This document shows, piece after piece, positions 10,185 through 19,583 of a stretch of DNA of 64,000 nt. Made by a program: the position numbers and the translations under genes. Source of the DNA: Sva-07 sp963793335. GTDB lineage: Bacteria; Actinomycetota; Acidimicrobiia; Acidimicrobiales; Ilumatobacteraceae. Numbering within the stretch: position 1 is the stretch's first letter; each line of letters opens with the position of its first letter. The notes below the pieces were generated by a model. The model was not told the origin of the DNA and did not search any database. It saw only the letters and a list, made by a program, of their open reading frames with translations. The stretch lies in contig CAWBZS010000027.1 of assembly GCA_963793335.1 (NCBI GenBank), positions 62,001-126,000 of the forward strand, given 5' to 3'.

Positions 10185-12653
10185 CAGATGCGTTCGATTC
10201 TGACGTCGGTGGTCGGCATCGCAGCGTCGATCACGTCCTCGATCGTGCCGCTGCCTTGATTGAACGGCGACCAGACCACGCCACGAGGCACCTTGGCGTT
10301 GGCGGTGATCGCCAGCACGCTCGCAGCTTTGGCACTGATGATCTTGACATCGTCGCCGTCGGCGACGCCGAGGTTGTCGAGGTCGAGCGGGTGGACGTGC
10401 AGCGCCGACCCCGGTGCGAGGTTCACCAGCGACCGCGACATCTGTGTGCCCACTGCCCTGTCGTACAACTTGCGATTCACCACCAACCGATAGTCATAGC
10501 TGTTTCGACTCGGCGCGGCGAAAGACGTCTCGGGCAGGGTCGTCGATTCCGGGTGTCGTGAGTACCCCGTTCGGCTGGTCGCGCAGGGCCTCCACGGTGA
10601 CCCCGGCGAACCCGGCCACACTCGACGCAACGAGCGCGGTGACGTCGTCGACGGTCGACACGCCGCGTAGCGGGTGGTCGCTCCCGAACGAGCGGTCGCC
10701 GATCATCAGGCCGAGTTCGACGGCGATCATCCAGTCGGGTCGGCTCGTGCCGTGGGCGGTGATCTGTTGACCCAGCGTGCTGACCCGACCCTCGAGGTTC
10801 GTCGTGGTGCCGGCCTTCTCGCCGTAGGCCGCGGCAGCGAGGACCACGTCGGCATGCTGGGTGGACTCGCTGGGGAAGGTGTCGATCGACAACACCCGAC
10901 GCGCCCCGGCGATCGCGCGGCGAGCCAGGTCGGCGTCGGGGCAGTCGCTGAGCGGATCGGCGCCGAGCAGCACCAGGAGTTCGAGCTTGCCGTCGGCAGC
11001 GGCGCGCAGCGTCGCGAGACCGTCGTGTTCGGCGTCGGGCGGGGCGAGGCCGACGCTGAGTGCTCCGACCACATTGCCGCGGCGCAGCGCCGGGAGCACC
11101 TTGGCATCGGGGCAGCCGTCGAGCACGGTGGCCAGCGCCGCAATCGTGGCGTCGGCCGATTCGGCGAGGTTGGGACGACCTGCGACCACGACCACATCGC
11201 CGCTGGCGAGTTGCTCGGCGATCGCTGCGTCGGCGAGTGCCGAGGCCACCGCAGCCTGCTGGGCTCCCGGCTCGTGGCGCAGCGACATCCATGCGTACGG
11301 CGACAGGCCGGTCTCGGTGGTGGCGAACTCGATGATCTTCGTCTGGCGCTTCTCCGCGGCGTCGCGGAGGCGCAGATACAGCACCGGCAGCTCTTCTTTG
11401 AGGTCGGGCCCGAGCAACACGACGGTGGCCGCTTCGGCCAGGTCGTCGATGGTGGCCCGTTCGAGGCCGAGAATCTCTGCCGGCAGGCCGTCGCCGACCT
11501 GTGCATCGCGATGGGTGATGCCGATGGCGTCGGCGAGTTGCGCCCAGGCGAACGCATCCTCGTTGGAGCCTCGTGCGCCGCCGAGCAGCCCGATGCTGTC
11601 GGGACCGCCGGCCTGCAGCGCGTTGGTGACCAGCTCGGCTGCGGCACGCAGCGCTGCGCTCCATCCAGCCGAGACGAGCCCGTTGTCGGTCTTCACCAAC
11701 GGTCCCTCCAGACGGTGGTCGGAGTTGACAGCTTCGAAGTTGAACCGACCGCGGTCGCACAGCCATCCCCAGTTGACCGGGTCGGAGTCGACGCCCTGGT
11801 AGCGCAACAACTCGTCGCGGCTCGATTGGATCACGGTGCGACAGCCGACCGAACACGTCGTGCAGGTCGACTCGCGTTGCGCGAGGTCCCACGGACGGGC
11901 CTTGAATCGGTAGGGCTTCGCGGTGAGCGCTCCGACCGGACAGATCTGCACGGTGTTGCCCGAGAAGTACGACACGAAGGGCTCGTCAGGGAACGTCATC
12001 ACCTGGGTGTCGTTGCCACGGCTGATGAAGTGAATCAGTTTGTCGCCGGCCACCTCGTCGGCGAACCTGGTGCAGCGATCGCACAGGATGCATCGTTCGC
12101 GATCGAGGTAGACGAGGTCGCTGATCGGGATCGGCTTTTCGTAGTGGCGTTTCTGTTCGACGTAGCGCGACTCACCCGGGCCATGGCTGAACGCCTGGTC
12201 CTGCAGCGGGCACTCACCGCCCTTGTCGCACACCGGACAGTCGAGCGGGTGGTTGGCGAGCAGCAACTCGAGCATGCCCTCCTGTGCCCGCTTCACCTGG
12301 GGCGTGTCGGTTCGCACGACTTGCCCGTCGGCGACAGGCGTCATGCAGGACACGACCATCATCGGGCCGCGTGGGCCTTCGACTTCGACCATGCACTGCC
12401 GGCACATGCCCACCGGCGACATCCGCGGGTGGTAGCAGAAGTGGGGCACGTACTCGTCGGCCTGCAGGGCCGCCGCGATGACCATGTCGCCCTTGCGCGC
12501 CGGGACGTCGCGTCCGTTGATCGACAGCGTCACTGCGTTGGGATCGGGCTCGGGTTCGGGATCGGAGTCGGCGATGTCGTCGTGGGCCTCGTCGACTTCG
12601 TCGACGACCTCCTCGGTGACGACGTCGGCGTCAGGGGTTGGTGTGTCGCTCAT
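10184..12653 (-). CDS. nuoG: NADH-quinone oxidoreductase subunit G, interrupted by a +1 frame change
   Basis: Largest peripheral subunit of complex I, carrying electron-transfer clusters. The N-terminal part (12653 to 10494) gives 719 residues: an acidic leader of about 40 residues, a 2Fe-2S site (Cys 73, 84, 87, 103), the His-Cys3 motif HPLDCPVCDKGGEC (135-148), CILCDRCTRF, and a molybdopterin-type 4Fe-4S motif CTTCSVGC. That frame stops at TGA (10496-10494). The missing C-terminal molybdopterin-binding-fold domain (SYDYRLVVNRKLYD...) continues in the +1 frame to 10184, where its stop overlaps the nuoH start. Skipping base 10496 would give 822 residues. The start at 12653 overlaps nuoF (ATGA). 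This is a sequence error, a real mutation, or recoding. Confidence 0.88.
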
Positions 12654-14104
12654 TCGCCGACCCCTGCCATCACGGGAATGTGCCGCCGTTCGGCGCGCTT
12701 GGTGACCAACGCTGCGAATTCCTCGGGAAACAGCGTGAGCGCCGAGTGGATCGGCACGTAGGCAGACGGCCCCACGAAACAGATCGTGGTCATCTTGTAC
12801 GGGAACGGCACCGCATCGAGGCCGAGACGCTCGCTGGAGGCGTGCGGCATGTCGCCCGGACAGATCGACTCGCCCACCTGCATGATCGTCTCGAGGTCGG
12901 CATCGGTGCCGTTGCCGTCGACGATGCGTTGCACCAGACGGTAGAGCCAGGTTCCGCCCTCCCGGCATGGCACACATTTGCCGCACGACTCGTGGGCATA
13001 GAAGCGCACGAGCGTGAGGGCAGCGGCGGGGATGTCGGTGGTGGAATCCATCACCATCACGGCGCCCGAACCGAGCATCGAGCCGGCGGCGCCTGCTTGT
13101 GGGCCCTCGAACGGGATGTCGAGTTGGTCGGGCAGGAACCACGGCGCTGAGCCGCCCCCGGGCACGAACGCCTTGAGGTCATTGCCATCGCGAATACCCT
13201 GCGCGAACTCGTCGCCGTAGAGCAGGTCGCGGAACGTGGTGACCCCGTTGACGATCTCGTACACGCCGGGCCGCCTGACGTGGCCGGACACCGCGATCAT
13301 GCGAGTTCCGGGCGACGACGACGTCCCGATCGCGGTGTACGCGGCCGAGCCCTCCTTGGCGATGAAGGGCAGATTGGCCAGCGTCTCGACGTTGTTGACG
13401 ATCGTGGGCTGACCGTAGAGGCCGACGGCGGCTGGAAAGTACGGCGGCTTGAGGCGCGGCATGCCACGTTCGCCTTCGAGCGACTCGATCAGCGCGGTCT
13501 CCTCGCCGACCACGTATGCGCCTGCGCCGTAGTGCAGCACGATGTCGATGCTGAAGTCGGTGCCGAGGATGTTGGTGCCGATGTACCCAGCGGCATAGGC
13601 CTCGTTGAGTGCCGTCGCCACGCGCTCGTGGGCGAGGGGCATCTCCCCACGGATGTAGAGGAAGCACTGCGAGAGCCCCGCGGCGTACGAGGCGATGAGG
13701 CACCCCTCGATCAGCTGGTGCGGATCGCACTCCATCAGGAGCCGATCCTTGTAGGTGCCCGGTTCGGACTCGTCGCCGTTGACCACGAGATAGCGCGGCC
13801 ACACGCCCTGGGGAGTGAAGCCCCACTTGACGCCGGCCGGGAACCCGGCGCCGCCCCGTCCGAGCAACGTGGAGCTCTTGACCTCGTCGGCCATCTCGGC
13901 AGGGGTCTTGGCGAGCGCGGCGCGCAGGCCCTCGTACCCGCCGGTGGCGAGATACCGATCGATGGTGTGGCTGTCTTCGTACTGGAATCGCGACGTCACG
14001 ACCGCCGGGCGGTCCCCGGGGTAGAAGCCGGGGGCCCATGGGTACGGACTGACCACACGATCAGTGGATTCTCCGGTGGCGCCGTTCGGGTTGACAGTGC
14101 TCAT
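12650..14104 (-). CDS. nuoF: NADH-quinone oxidoreductase subunit F (NADH/FMN binding)
   Basis: NADH-oxidising flavoprotein subunit of complex I, 484 residues. The FMN/NADH glycine-rich motif GRGGAGFPAGVKW lies near residues 82-94, and cluster N3 is bound by ESCGKCVPCREG (Cys 374, 377, 380) plus the Cys of ESICPGDM near 420. Its start lies just after nuoE (13 bases after the true-frame stop) and it overlaps nuoG by four bases. Length and motifs are normal. Confidence 0.95.
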   Translation of the reverse strand: MSTVNPNGATGESTDRVVSPYPWAPGFYPGDRPAVVTSRFQYEDSHTIDRYLATGGYEGLRAALAKTPAEMADEVKSSTLLGRGGAGFPAGVKWGFTPQGVWPRYLVVNGDESEPGTYKDRLLMECDPHQLIEGCLIASYAAGLSQCFLYIRGEMPLAHERVATALNEAYAAGYIGTNILGTDFSIDIVLHYGAGAYVVGEETALIESLEGERGMPRLKPPYFPAAVGLYGQPTIVNNVETLANLPFIAKEGSAAYTAIGTSSSPGTRMIAVSGHVRRPGVYEIVNGVTTFRDLLYGDEFAQGIRDGNDLKAFVPGGGSAPWFLPDQLDIPFEGPQAGAAGSMLGSGAVMVMDSTTDIPAAALTLVRFYAHESCGKCVPCREGGTWLYRLVQRIVDGNGTDADLETIMQVGESICPGDMPHASSERLGLDAVPFPYKMTTICFVGPSAYVPIHSALTLFPEEFAALVTKRAERRHIPVMAGVGE

Positions 14105-14117
14105 GCGGGACTCACGT

Positions 14118-14730
14118 TCATGCTGGGCTCACCGGGATCCATGCTGGGCCGTCGGAGACGTCGTCGGGATGGCGTGCACCGACCGCTCGATCTGCTGGAA
14201 TCTGCTGGCGATTGCGACCGAGGGTGCCGTGCGGTGGCACCTCGGCGTCGAGCTTGCCGGAACGAAGGTCGTCGACCAGTTCGTCGAAGGCCTCCGGTGT
14301 GACCCGGTAGCGGTGACGGTAGTTGACCTGCAACGTCGGCGCCTCGGTGCAGGCCGCCTGACACTCGGCGTGCTGCAAGGTGATCAGCCCGTCGCTGGTG
14401 GTCGATCCGGCACGGATACCGAGCGTGTGCTCGGCATGGTGCATCAGATCGCTCACCGCCCATCAGGGCGCACGACAGCGTGCCGCACACGTTGATCAGG
14501 TACTTGCCGGTCGGCTCGAAGCGGAACATCTCGTAGAACGAGGCGGTGCCGTACACCTCGGCCGGCGTGACGTCGAGCAGTTCGGCCACATGGCGCATGG
14601 CTTCCTCGGTCACGTAGCCGTTCTGCTGCTGGCTCAGGTGGACGAGCGGAATCAGCGCCGACTTCTTCTTCGGGTAGCGGGCAACGATCTCCTTGGCCAC
14701 CACCACGTTGTGGTCACTGAGGCGGCTCAC
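14118..14730 (-). CDS. nuoE: NADH-quinone oxidoreductase subunit E, interrupted by a +1 frame change
   Basis: Thioredoxin-fold 2Fe-2S subunit (cluster N1a) of complex I. The first 91 residues (14730 to 14458) include the helical N-terminal domain and the first cysteine pair, INVCGTLSC (Cys 82, 87). The second pair, HAECQAAC, lies in the +1 frame, which runs from 14456 to 14118. Skipping base 14457 joins them into a protein of 203 residues. Read without the shift, the first frame continues as arginine-rich nonsense to 14101. The start overlaps the nuoD stop (ATGA). Both halves look undamaged, so a base error or very recent mutation is the simplest reading. Confidence 0.88.
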
Positions 14731-16094
14731 CGGTCAACTCCTCCAAGCACCGGGTCGACGCTACTGATCACAGCGACCGCATCCGCAACCAATCCACCAC
14801 GCATCATGTGCGGGAGACACTGGATGTTGACAAAACTCGGCTCGCGCATGTGCAGTCGGTACGGGTTCGACGAACCGTCGCTGACGATGTAGCAGCCGAT
14901 TTCGCCCCGAGGACCTTCGAGACCGACATACGCCTCGCCCTCGGGCACCTTGAATCCTTCGGTGAAGATCTTGAAGTGATGGATCAGTGCTTCCATCGAT
15001 TCGTCGATGCGCGCTCGCGGCGGCGGGGTGACCTTCTTGTCCTGGATGCGGTAGTCGCCGCTCGGCATCGCCTCGAGAATCTGGCGAACGATCTTCATCG
15101 ATTCGCGAATCTCGGCGAGGCGGATCGCGTAGCGGTCGAATGCGTCTCCGTACGACCCCACGACCACGTCGAAGTCCATCTGGTCGTAGTGCATGTAGGG
15201 CTGATCGCGCCGGAGGTCCCATTCGACACCGGTCGAGCGCAGGATCGGACCCGTCGCACCCAGGGCGACGGCCTCCTGCGGGGTGATCACGCCGACGCCC
15301 TGCAGACGTTCACGCCAGATCGGCTGGCCGGTCATCAGCGTGTCGTACTCGTCGAGGCGAGGGGGCAGCATGTCGAGGATCTCGAGCACGCCGTCGCGCC
15401 AGCCGGCGGGCAGGTCGGCAGCAACGCCACCTGGGCGGATGTAGTTGTGGTTCATCCGCAGGCCGGTGACCTCTTGGAAGAACCGCAACACCTCCTCGCG
15501 TTCGCGCCAGCCGTAGATCATCATCGACACTGCGCCAAGGTCCATGCCGTTGGTGGCCATGAACAACAGATGGCTGGCCATCCGACTCATCTCGGCCATC
15601 AACATCCGAATCCACACCGCCCGCTCGGGGATGTCCTCGTCGATGCCGAGCAGCTTCTCGGTGGCCATCGCGAAGGCGAGCTCGTTGGCGATCGGGCTCA
15701 GGTAGTCCATCCGCGTGACGTTGGTGCCGCCCTGGGTGTAGGTGAGCTGCTCGCCGGTCTTCTCCATGCCGGTGTGCAGGTAGCCGATGATGGGCTTGCA
15801 CCGCAGCACGGTCTCACCCTGCAACTCCAGCATGAGCCGCAACACGCCGTGCGTCGACGGGTGCTGTGGACCCATGTTGATGATCATCGTCTGATCGTCG
15901 TCGGGGTCGTCGGGCAGGTCGCCGAGCATCGCGGCGTCGGCTTCGGACATCCGAAGCACGGCTCCGACTTCGCGCATCAGCTCCTTGGCGGTGAGTTCGC
16001 TTCGCGGCTGGAGCTGCTGTTCGCCCTCGTCGGTTCCGGCGACCGATCGTTGGTAGAAGTCGGTGCCGGGTTCGGGAATCGTGGTCTCGGACAT
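14727..16094 (-). CDS. nuoD: NADH-quinone oxidoreductase subunit D
   Basis: 49-kDa peripheral subunit of complex I, related to the NiFe hydrogenase large subunit, 455 residues, lining the quinone site. Signature segments are NMGPQHPSTHGVLR, GYLHTGMEKTGEQLTY and the C-terminal RLHMREPSFVN. The first 65 residues, before the conserved core, form a family-variable leader. Its ATG shares one base with the nuoC stop (TGATG). Confidence 0.95.
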   Translation of the reverse strand: MSETTIPEPGTDFYQRSVAGTDEGEQQLQPRSELTAKELMREVGAVLRMSEADAAMLGDLPDDPDDDQTMIINMGPQHPSTHGVLRLMLELQGETVLRCKPIIGYLHTGMEKTGEQLTYTQGGTNVTRMDYLSPIANELAFAMATEKLLGIDEDIPERAVWIRMLMAEMSRMASHLLFMATNGMDLGAVSMMIYGWREREEVLRFFQEVTGLRMNHNYIRPGGVAADLPAGWRDGVLEILDMLPPRLDEYDTLMTGQPIWRERLQGVGVITPQEAVALGATGPILRSTGVEWDLRRDQPYMHYDQMDFDVVVGSYGDAFDRYAIRLAEIRESMKIVRQILEAMPSGDYRIQDKKVTPPPRARIDESMEALIHHFKIFTEGFKVPEGEAYVGLEGPRGEIGCYIVSDGSSNPYRLHMREPSFVNIQCLPHMMRGGLVADAVAVISSVDPVLGGVDR

Positions 16095-16540
16095 CAGGCG
16101 TTCGCCCCCTTGAACTGCACCGGGATCCGACCGATCTCGTAGTCCTTGCGCAGCGGATGACCCACCCAGTCCTCGGGCATCAGGATGCGGGTGAGATCGG
16201 GATGGTCGTCGAATTCGACGCCGAACATGTCGAACACTTCCCGCTCCATCGCTTCGGAGCCGGGATGCACGTCGAACAGTGTCGGCAGCGTGGGCTCGTC
16301 GACAGGGACCTGCACCCGCAGGCGCAGCCGTCGGCGATTGGTCATGTCGAGCAGGTTGACCACCACCTCGAATCGTTCGGCAACGATGTCACCGGCCTCG
16401 GCCGGCAACGATCGACCCGGGCGCTCGAGGTAGTCGACGCAGGTGAGGTCGATGCACATCGTGTAGCCCTCGTCGGCCAACGCCTTCACCGTGTCGAGGT
16501 ATGCCTCGCGAGCGACGAAGCGGATGTCGTCCGCGCTCAC
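16094..16540 (-). CDS. nuoC: NADH-quinone oxidoreductase subunit C
   Basis: 30-kDa-family peripheral subunit of complex I. The start is the GTG at 16540 overlapping the nuoB stop (GTGA), giving 148 residues, shorter than many NuoC proteins but covering the whole conserved domain. Signature residues are REVFDMFGVEFDDHPDLTRI and PLRKDYEIG near the C-terminus. The open frame extends about 236 codons further upstream through nuoB, but that translation is arginine-rich shadow. Confidence 0.92.
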   Translation of the reverse strand: MSADDIRFVAREAYLDTVKALADEGYTMCIDLTCVDYLERPGRSLPAEAGDIVAERFEVVVNLLDMTNRRRLRLRVQVPVDEPTLPTLFDVHPGSEAMEREVFDMFGVEFDDHPDLTRILMPEDWVGHPLRKDYEIGRIPVQFKGANA

Positions 16541-17127
16541 TGTTTGGCCCCGAGCAGCACCGGCGTTGCTGCCGCGCCGGGTTCGATGTACTCGACGTGC
16601 ACGTTCGCACCGCCGCCCATCGCCTCGCGTCGCTTCATGATCTGGTTGGTCTCGATCAGCCCGTGCAGGGTCTCGATGGCGTGGATCAGCGTCTCCGGGG
16701 TCGGCGGGCAGCCGGGGGCGTACACGTCGATCGGCACGATCTGATCGACGCCCTGCACGATGGCGTAGTTGTTGAACATGCCGCCCGACGAGGCGCACAC
16801 TCCCATCGAGATCACCCACTTGGGCTCCATCATCTGGTCGTACACCTGACGCAGCACCGGCGCCATCTTCTGACTCACCCTGCCGGCGACGATCATGATG
16901 TCGGCCTGGCGAGGCGACGCACGGAAGACCTCCATGCCGAATCGGGAGATGTCGTAGTGCGCTCCCCCGGTCGCCATCATCTCGATCGCGCAGCAGGCCA
17001 ACCCGAACGAGGCCGGCCACGACGAACGCGAGCGCGACCAGTTGACGAGGTCTTCGAGCTTTCCGGTGATGACATTGTGCGACAGCCCGCCGAGACCGTC
17101 GTCGAGCACATCGTTGACGATGCCCAT
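16537..17127 (-). CDS. nuoB: NADH-quinone oxidoreductase subunit B
   Basis: Subunit binding cluster N2, the last iron-sulfur centre before quinone, 196 residues. The adjacent cysteine pair LACCAIEMM (Cys 45, 46) and the further ligands in GVCASSGG and APGCPPTP are all present. The N-terminus and length are typical. It follows nuoA after 23 bases and overlaps nuoC by four bases. Confidence 0.96.
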   Translation of the reverse strand: MGIVNDVLDDGLGGLSHNVITGKLEDLVNWSRSRSSWPASFGLACCAIEMMATGGAHYDISRFGMEVFRASPRQADIMIVAGRVSQKMAPVLRQVYDQMMEPKWVISMGVCASSGGMFNNYAIVQGVDQIVPIDVYAPGCPPTPETLIHAIETLHGLIETNQIMKRREAMGGGANVHVEYIEPGAAATPVLLGAKQ

Positions 17128-17150
17128 GGTGATGACTCCTTTGCGTCTCG

Positions 17151-17630
17151 TTACGCAGCGACGCCGTCGCCACTCGGCAGACGACCCTCGGTGCCAACGC
17201 GGCGCACCGTGGACGTAGCCGTGCGTTCGGGTGACACCATCGCAGCATCGGCGGCGAGGCTGCGGTAACGGTGGATCGGACCCCAGTCGAGGCCGCCGCG
17301 GGCGACCTCGTAGACGAAGGTGGCGAAGAAGACGAGCGAGAAGGCGAAGATCGCCCAGAATCCGTAGGCGCCCAGCGTCGAATGCGACACCGCGTACGGG
17401 TAGATGAAGATGATCTCGATGTCGAACATGATGAACAGCATCGCGACGATGTAGAAGTTCACCGGGAAACGCTCAGGCGGTTCCCGGCTGGGAACGATGC
17501 CACATTCGTATGGTGCCTCTTTCGCGATCGACGGCCGACGAGGGGCCAACAGGCGCGACGCCGCGAAGCTCAGCACGCCGAACACCACGGCGAGGGCGAA
17601 CAACACGACGATGGGGAGGTACTGCCCCAT
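17151..17630 (-). CDS. nuoA: NADH-quinone oxidoreductase subunit A
   Basis: Three-helix membrane subunit of complex I and first gene of the nuoA-N order, 159 residues. The conserved YECGIVP loop and the helix around MFDIEIIFIYPYAV identify it. The C-terminal 30 residues beyond the third helix are an extension. The gap to the upstream membrane-protein gene is only two bases, so I infer that nuo is transcribed together with the preceding cytochrome genes. Confidence 0.94.
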   Translation of the reverse strand: MGQYLPIVVLFALAVVFGVLSFAASRLLAPRRPSIAKEAPYECGIVPSREPPERFPVNFYIVAMLFIMFDIEIIFIYPYAVSHSTLGAYGFWAIFAFSLVFFATFVYEVARGGLDWGPIHRYRSLAADAAMVSPERTATSTVRRVGTEGRLPSGDGVAA

Positions 17631-17632
17631 GG

Positions 17633-18514
17633 TCAGACGCCGGCTCCGACCTTCTCCTGCTCGGCGTCGGCGGGCGCCGCTGAGGCGTCCGTGGAGGCCT
17701 CGACCGTGACAGGCGGCAGCGGCTGCGCCAGGTTCTCCCTGAGCACCCGGTCACGGCGATGCAGCAGATAGCACAGCGCGAAGAAGATCGCGCCGGAACC
17801 GATCATGAGCACCGCCGCCGGCTGACGGCGAGCACCGAGGTCGCGGATCATGTAGACGTACTCGCGCTGGCGGTCCTCGTCGATCTCGGGTGAGGCCGGA
17901 GCACGACCGGGCTCGGTTCGTACGGGCACGAGCGGCGCTGCTTCGGCGACCACGTAGTGGGGGGTGTGCCAAAAGGCAAGGAAATCCAACGAATCGTTGA
18001 TCTTCGGGTACCGCTCGCCGCCGGTGTCGAACACTTCGACGATCTCGAACTGTCCGGCTGCGAAGGCGCCCTCTTCCACGAGGAGTTCGGTCGCTGCAGC
18101 CTGCGCCTGGCCGAATGCCGGCGAGGCGGGGTCGAGGACGATCCACCCCTGCTCGAAGAACGTGTCGCGGACGATGTCGGCCGACTCGACGGGGGTGGCA
18201 TCCTCAGGGACGACGGCGTTTGGATTGAGGACACCAGCTGATCCGAGTGCGTTGACGTCCTGCAGCACGCCGGCTCCCGGAACTGCCTGCCAGGAAGGAT
18301 CCGGGCCGCGCAAACCAATGCCATAGACCATCCACACGGCGCCCATGAGCATCATCCATCCGGCGATGGCCGTCAGGCTCACCAGGAAGGCGAGCCGCGA
18401 CCCCATGTTCGTCGCCATGATCATGTACACGCTGCCGCAGAGGATCACGACACCGATGATGACGGTGAGGAGTCCGCGGAGCTCAGGCTCCCAGCCGATT
18501 GCCAACAGCGACAT
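17633..18514 (-). CDS. Membrane protein of unknown function between the b6/Rieske cluster and nuoA
   Basis: 293 residues, not matched to a known family. Two hydrophobic helices lie at residues 10-32 and 40-65. A hydrophilic, probably extracytoplasmic domain of about 160 residues follows, then a third helix near 235-255 and a cytoplasmic tail rich in Pro, Ala and Glu. I see no heme, iron-sulfur or metal motif. It starts one base after the diheme cytochrome c gene ends and lies two bases upstream of nuoA. That strict placement suggests an accessory subunit of the cytochrome complex, or a protein linking it to complex I. Confidence 0.75.
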   Translation of the reverse strand: MSLLAIGWEPELRGLLTVIIGVVILCGSVYMIMATNMGSRLAFLVSLTAIAGWMMLMGAVWMVYGIGLRGPDPSWQAVPGAGVLQDVNALGSAGVLNPNAVVPEDATPVESADIVRDTFFEQGWIVLDPASPAFGQAQAAATELLVEEGAFAAGQFEIVEVFDTGGERYPKINDSLDFLAFWHTPHYVVAEAAPLVPVRTEPGRAPASPEIDEDRQREYVYMIRDLGARRQPAAVLMIGSGAIFFALCYLLHRRDRVLRENLAQPLPPVTVEASTDASAAPADAEQEKVGAGV

Positions 18515-18515
18515 G

Positions 18516-19583
18516 TCACAAGCTCCGTACGTACTCGACGATTTCGCGAATCTGCTCGTCGGTGAGCAGAGATCCGAATCCTGGCATCCGGCCGCTTCCC
18601 TGGCCGTTGATACCGTAGATCCGTCCGTTCTCCGAACCCGACTTCAAGAACGCCACGAGCTGCTCATCGTCGATGAAGTGAGCGTTCACCGAGCCACCGG
18701 TCAGGTTCCAACCGAAGGCGCCCTGGCCGGAAACACCCGGCTGGTTGTAACTCCAACCGAGGGTGTGGCAGCGAGCGCAGCTGTAAGCACCGCTCGACAG
18801 CTCGAGATTGAACAGCGCCTCGCCGATCGTTTCGGCCTCGCCGTCGTCGACGGCACGCTGTGCTGCGGCCGAGATCTCGGCCTGCCGCTCGGCGGGCAGG
18901 TTGCCCGAATCGCACGTGAGCGGGTCTTCGCCCTCGAGACAGTTCTCGCGGGGAATCTGGATGCTCTTCATGTAGGCGATCAGGTTGTCGATCTGCTGGG
19001 TGTTCATCGGGCCACCGCCGACGAGGCCCCACGGCGACATCGGAGAGAACGGCCGGCCGTAGTTGAGGATGAAGCGAATCTCGCTCTCGTCGAACTTGTA
19101 GAAGACCGTGTTGACCGCAGGTGCCTTCCAGTTGACCGCCTGCACCTCCTGGGTGATCGGGTCGGTCACTGTGAAGGGCGCCTCGCCGCCGACGCCGGCC
19201 ATGCCGCCATGACAACCGGCGCAGTTGAAGCCGCCGTCAGCGGTCGATGCGAAGAGTTGCGAGCCCCAACTGGCGAAGCGGTTGTCCCAACCCTCCTGCG
19301 CACCCGCCTGGCGACTCGGCTCGAACACCCAGTACAGCGGCAGTGCCACGACGATGATGGCGAGCATGATGACGCCCCACAACTGGACCCGTTCGAGGCG
19401 CGGACCCTCCAGGGTCTCGTCGTCGTAGAACTCCTTGCGGTTGGGGGCGAGTTCGATCTCGGAACCGACTTCGCGGCGACCGCCAACCACGTTGAAGATC
19501 CCGTAGATGATCCAGCCCGCAACGATGATCGCAAGGCCGATGAGACCAATCGTGGTGGTCGTGAGCGCCAGGATCGGCGCCAT
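18516..19583 (-). CDS. Membrane-anchored diheme cytochrome c of the b6-type complex
   Basis: 355 residues. Two membrane helices (about 10-33 and 67-88) precede two c-type heme domains with CAGCH (Cys 121, 124, His 125) and CARCH (Cys 269, 272, His 273). The second domain has a possible distal Met in GSGRMPGFGSLL. It shares one base with the Rieske stop (TGATG), so it probably takes electrons from the Rieske centre, in the place of cytochrome c1 or f. The standard actinobacterial QcrC also carries two hemes but has a different layout, with its membrane anchor at the C-terminus. Confidence 0.88.
   Translation of the reverse strand: MAPILALTTTTIGLIGLAIIVAGWIIYGIFNVVGGRREVGSEIELAPNRKEFYDDETLEGPRLERVQLWGVIMLAIIVVALPLYWVFEPSRQAGAQEGWDNRFASWGSQLFASTADGGFNCAGCHGGMAGVGGEAPFTVTDPITQEVQAVNWKAPAVNTVFYKFDESEIRFILNYGRPFSPMSPWGLVGGGPMNTQQIDNLIAYMKSIQIPRENCLEGEDPLTCDSGNLPAERQAEISAAAQRAVDDGEAETIGEALFNLELSSGAYSCARCHTLGWSYNQPGVSGQGAFGWNLTGGSVNAHFIDDEQLVAFLKSGSENGRIYGINGQGSGRMPGFGSLLTDEQIREIVEYVRSL

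Noticed and set aside
10494..10496. The nuoG TGA read as selenocysteine, since selA-selB are present
   Set aside because: Reading on in the same frame gives LSVGGESQVV, unlike NuoG; the NuoG domain lies in the +1 frame.
10493..10506. A 14-base match to the M13 reverse sequencing primer exactly at the nuoG frame break, suggesting vector contamination
   Set aside because: The same bases encode SYD of the conserved SYDYRLVV segment in the correct downstream frame, so they are native coding sequence; the match is probably chance.
10674..12761. A 695-residue plus-strand open frame opposite nuoG, and similar long antisense frames opposite nuoM and nuoL
   Set aside because: They are rich in Arg, Gly, His, Asp and Glu with no domain, and arise from the high GC content opposite well-identified genes.
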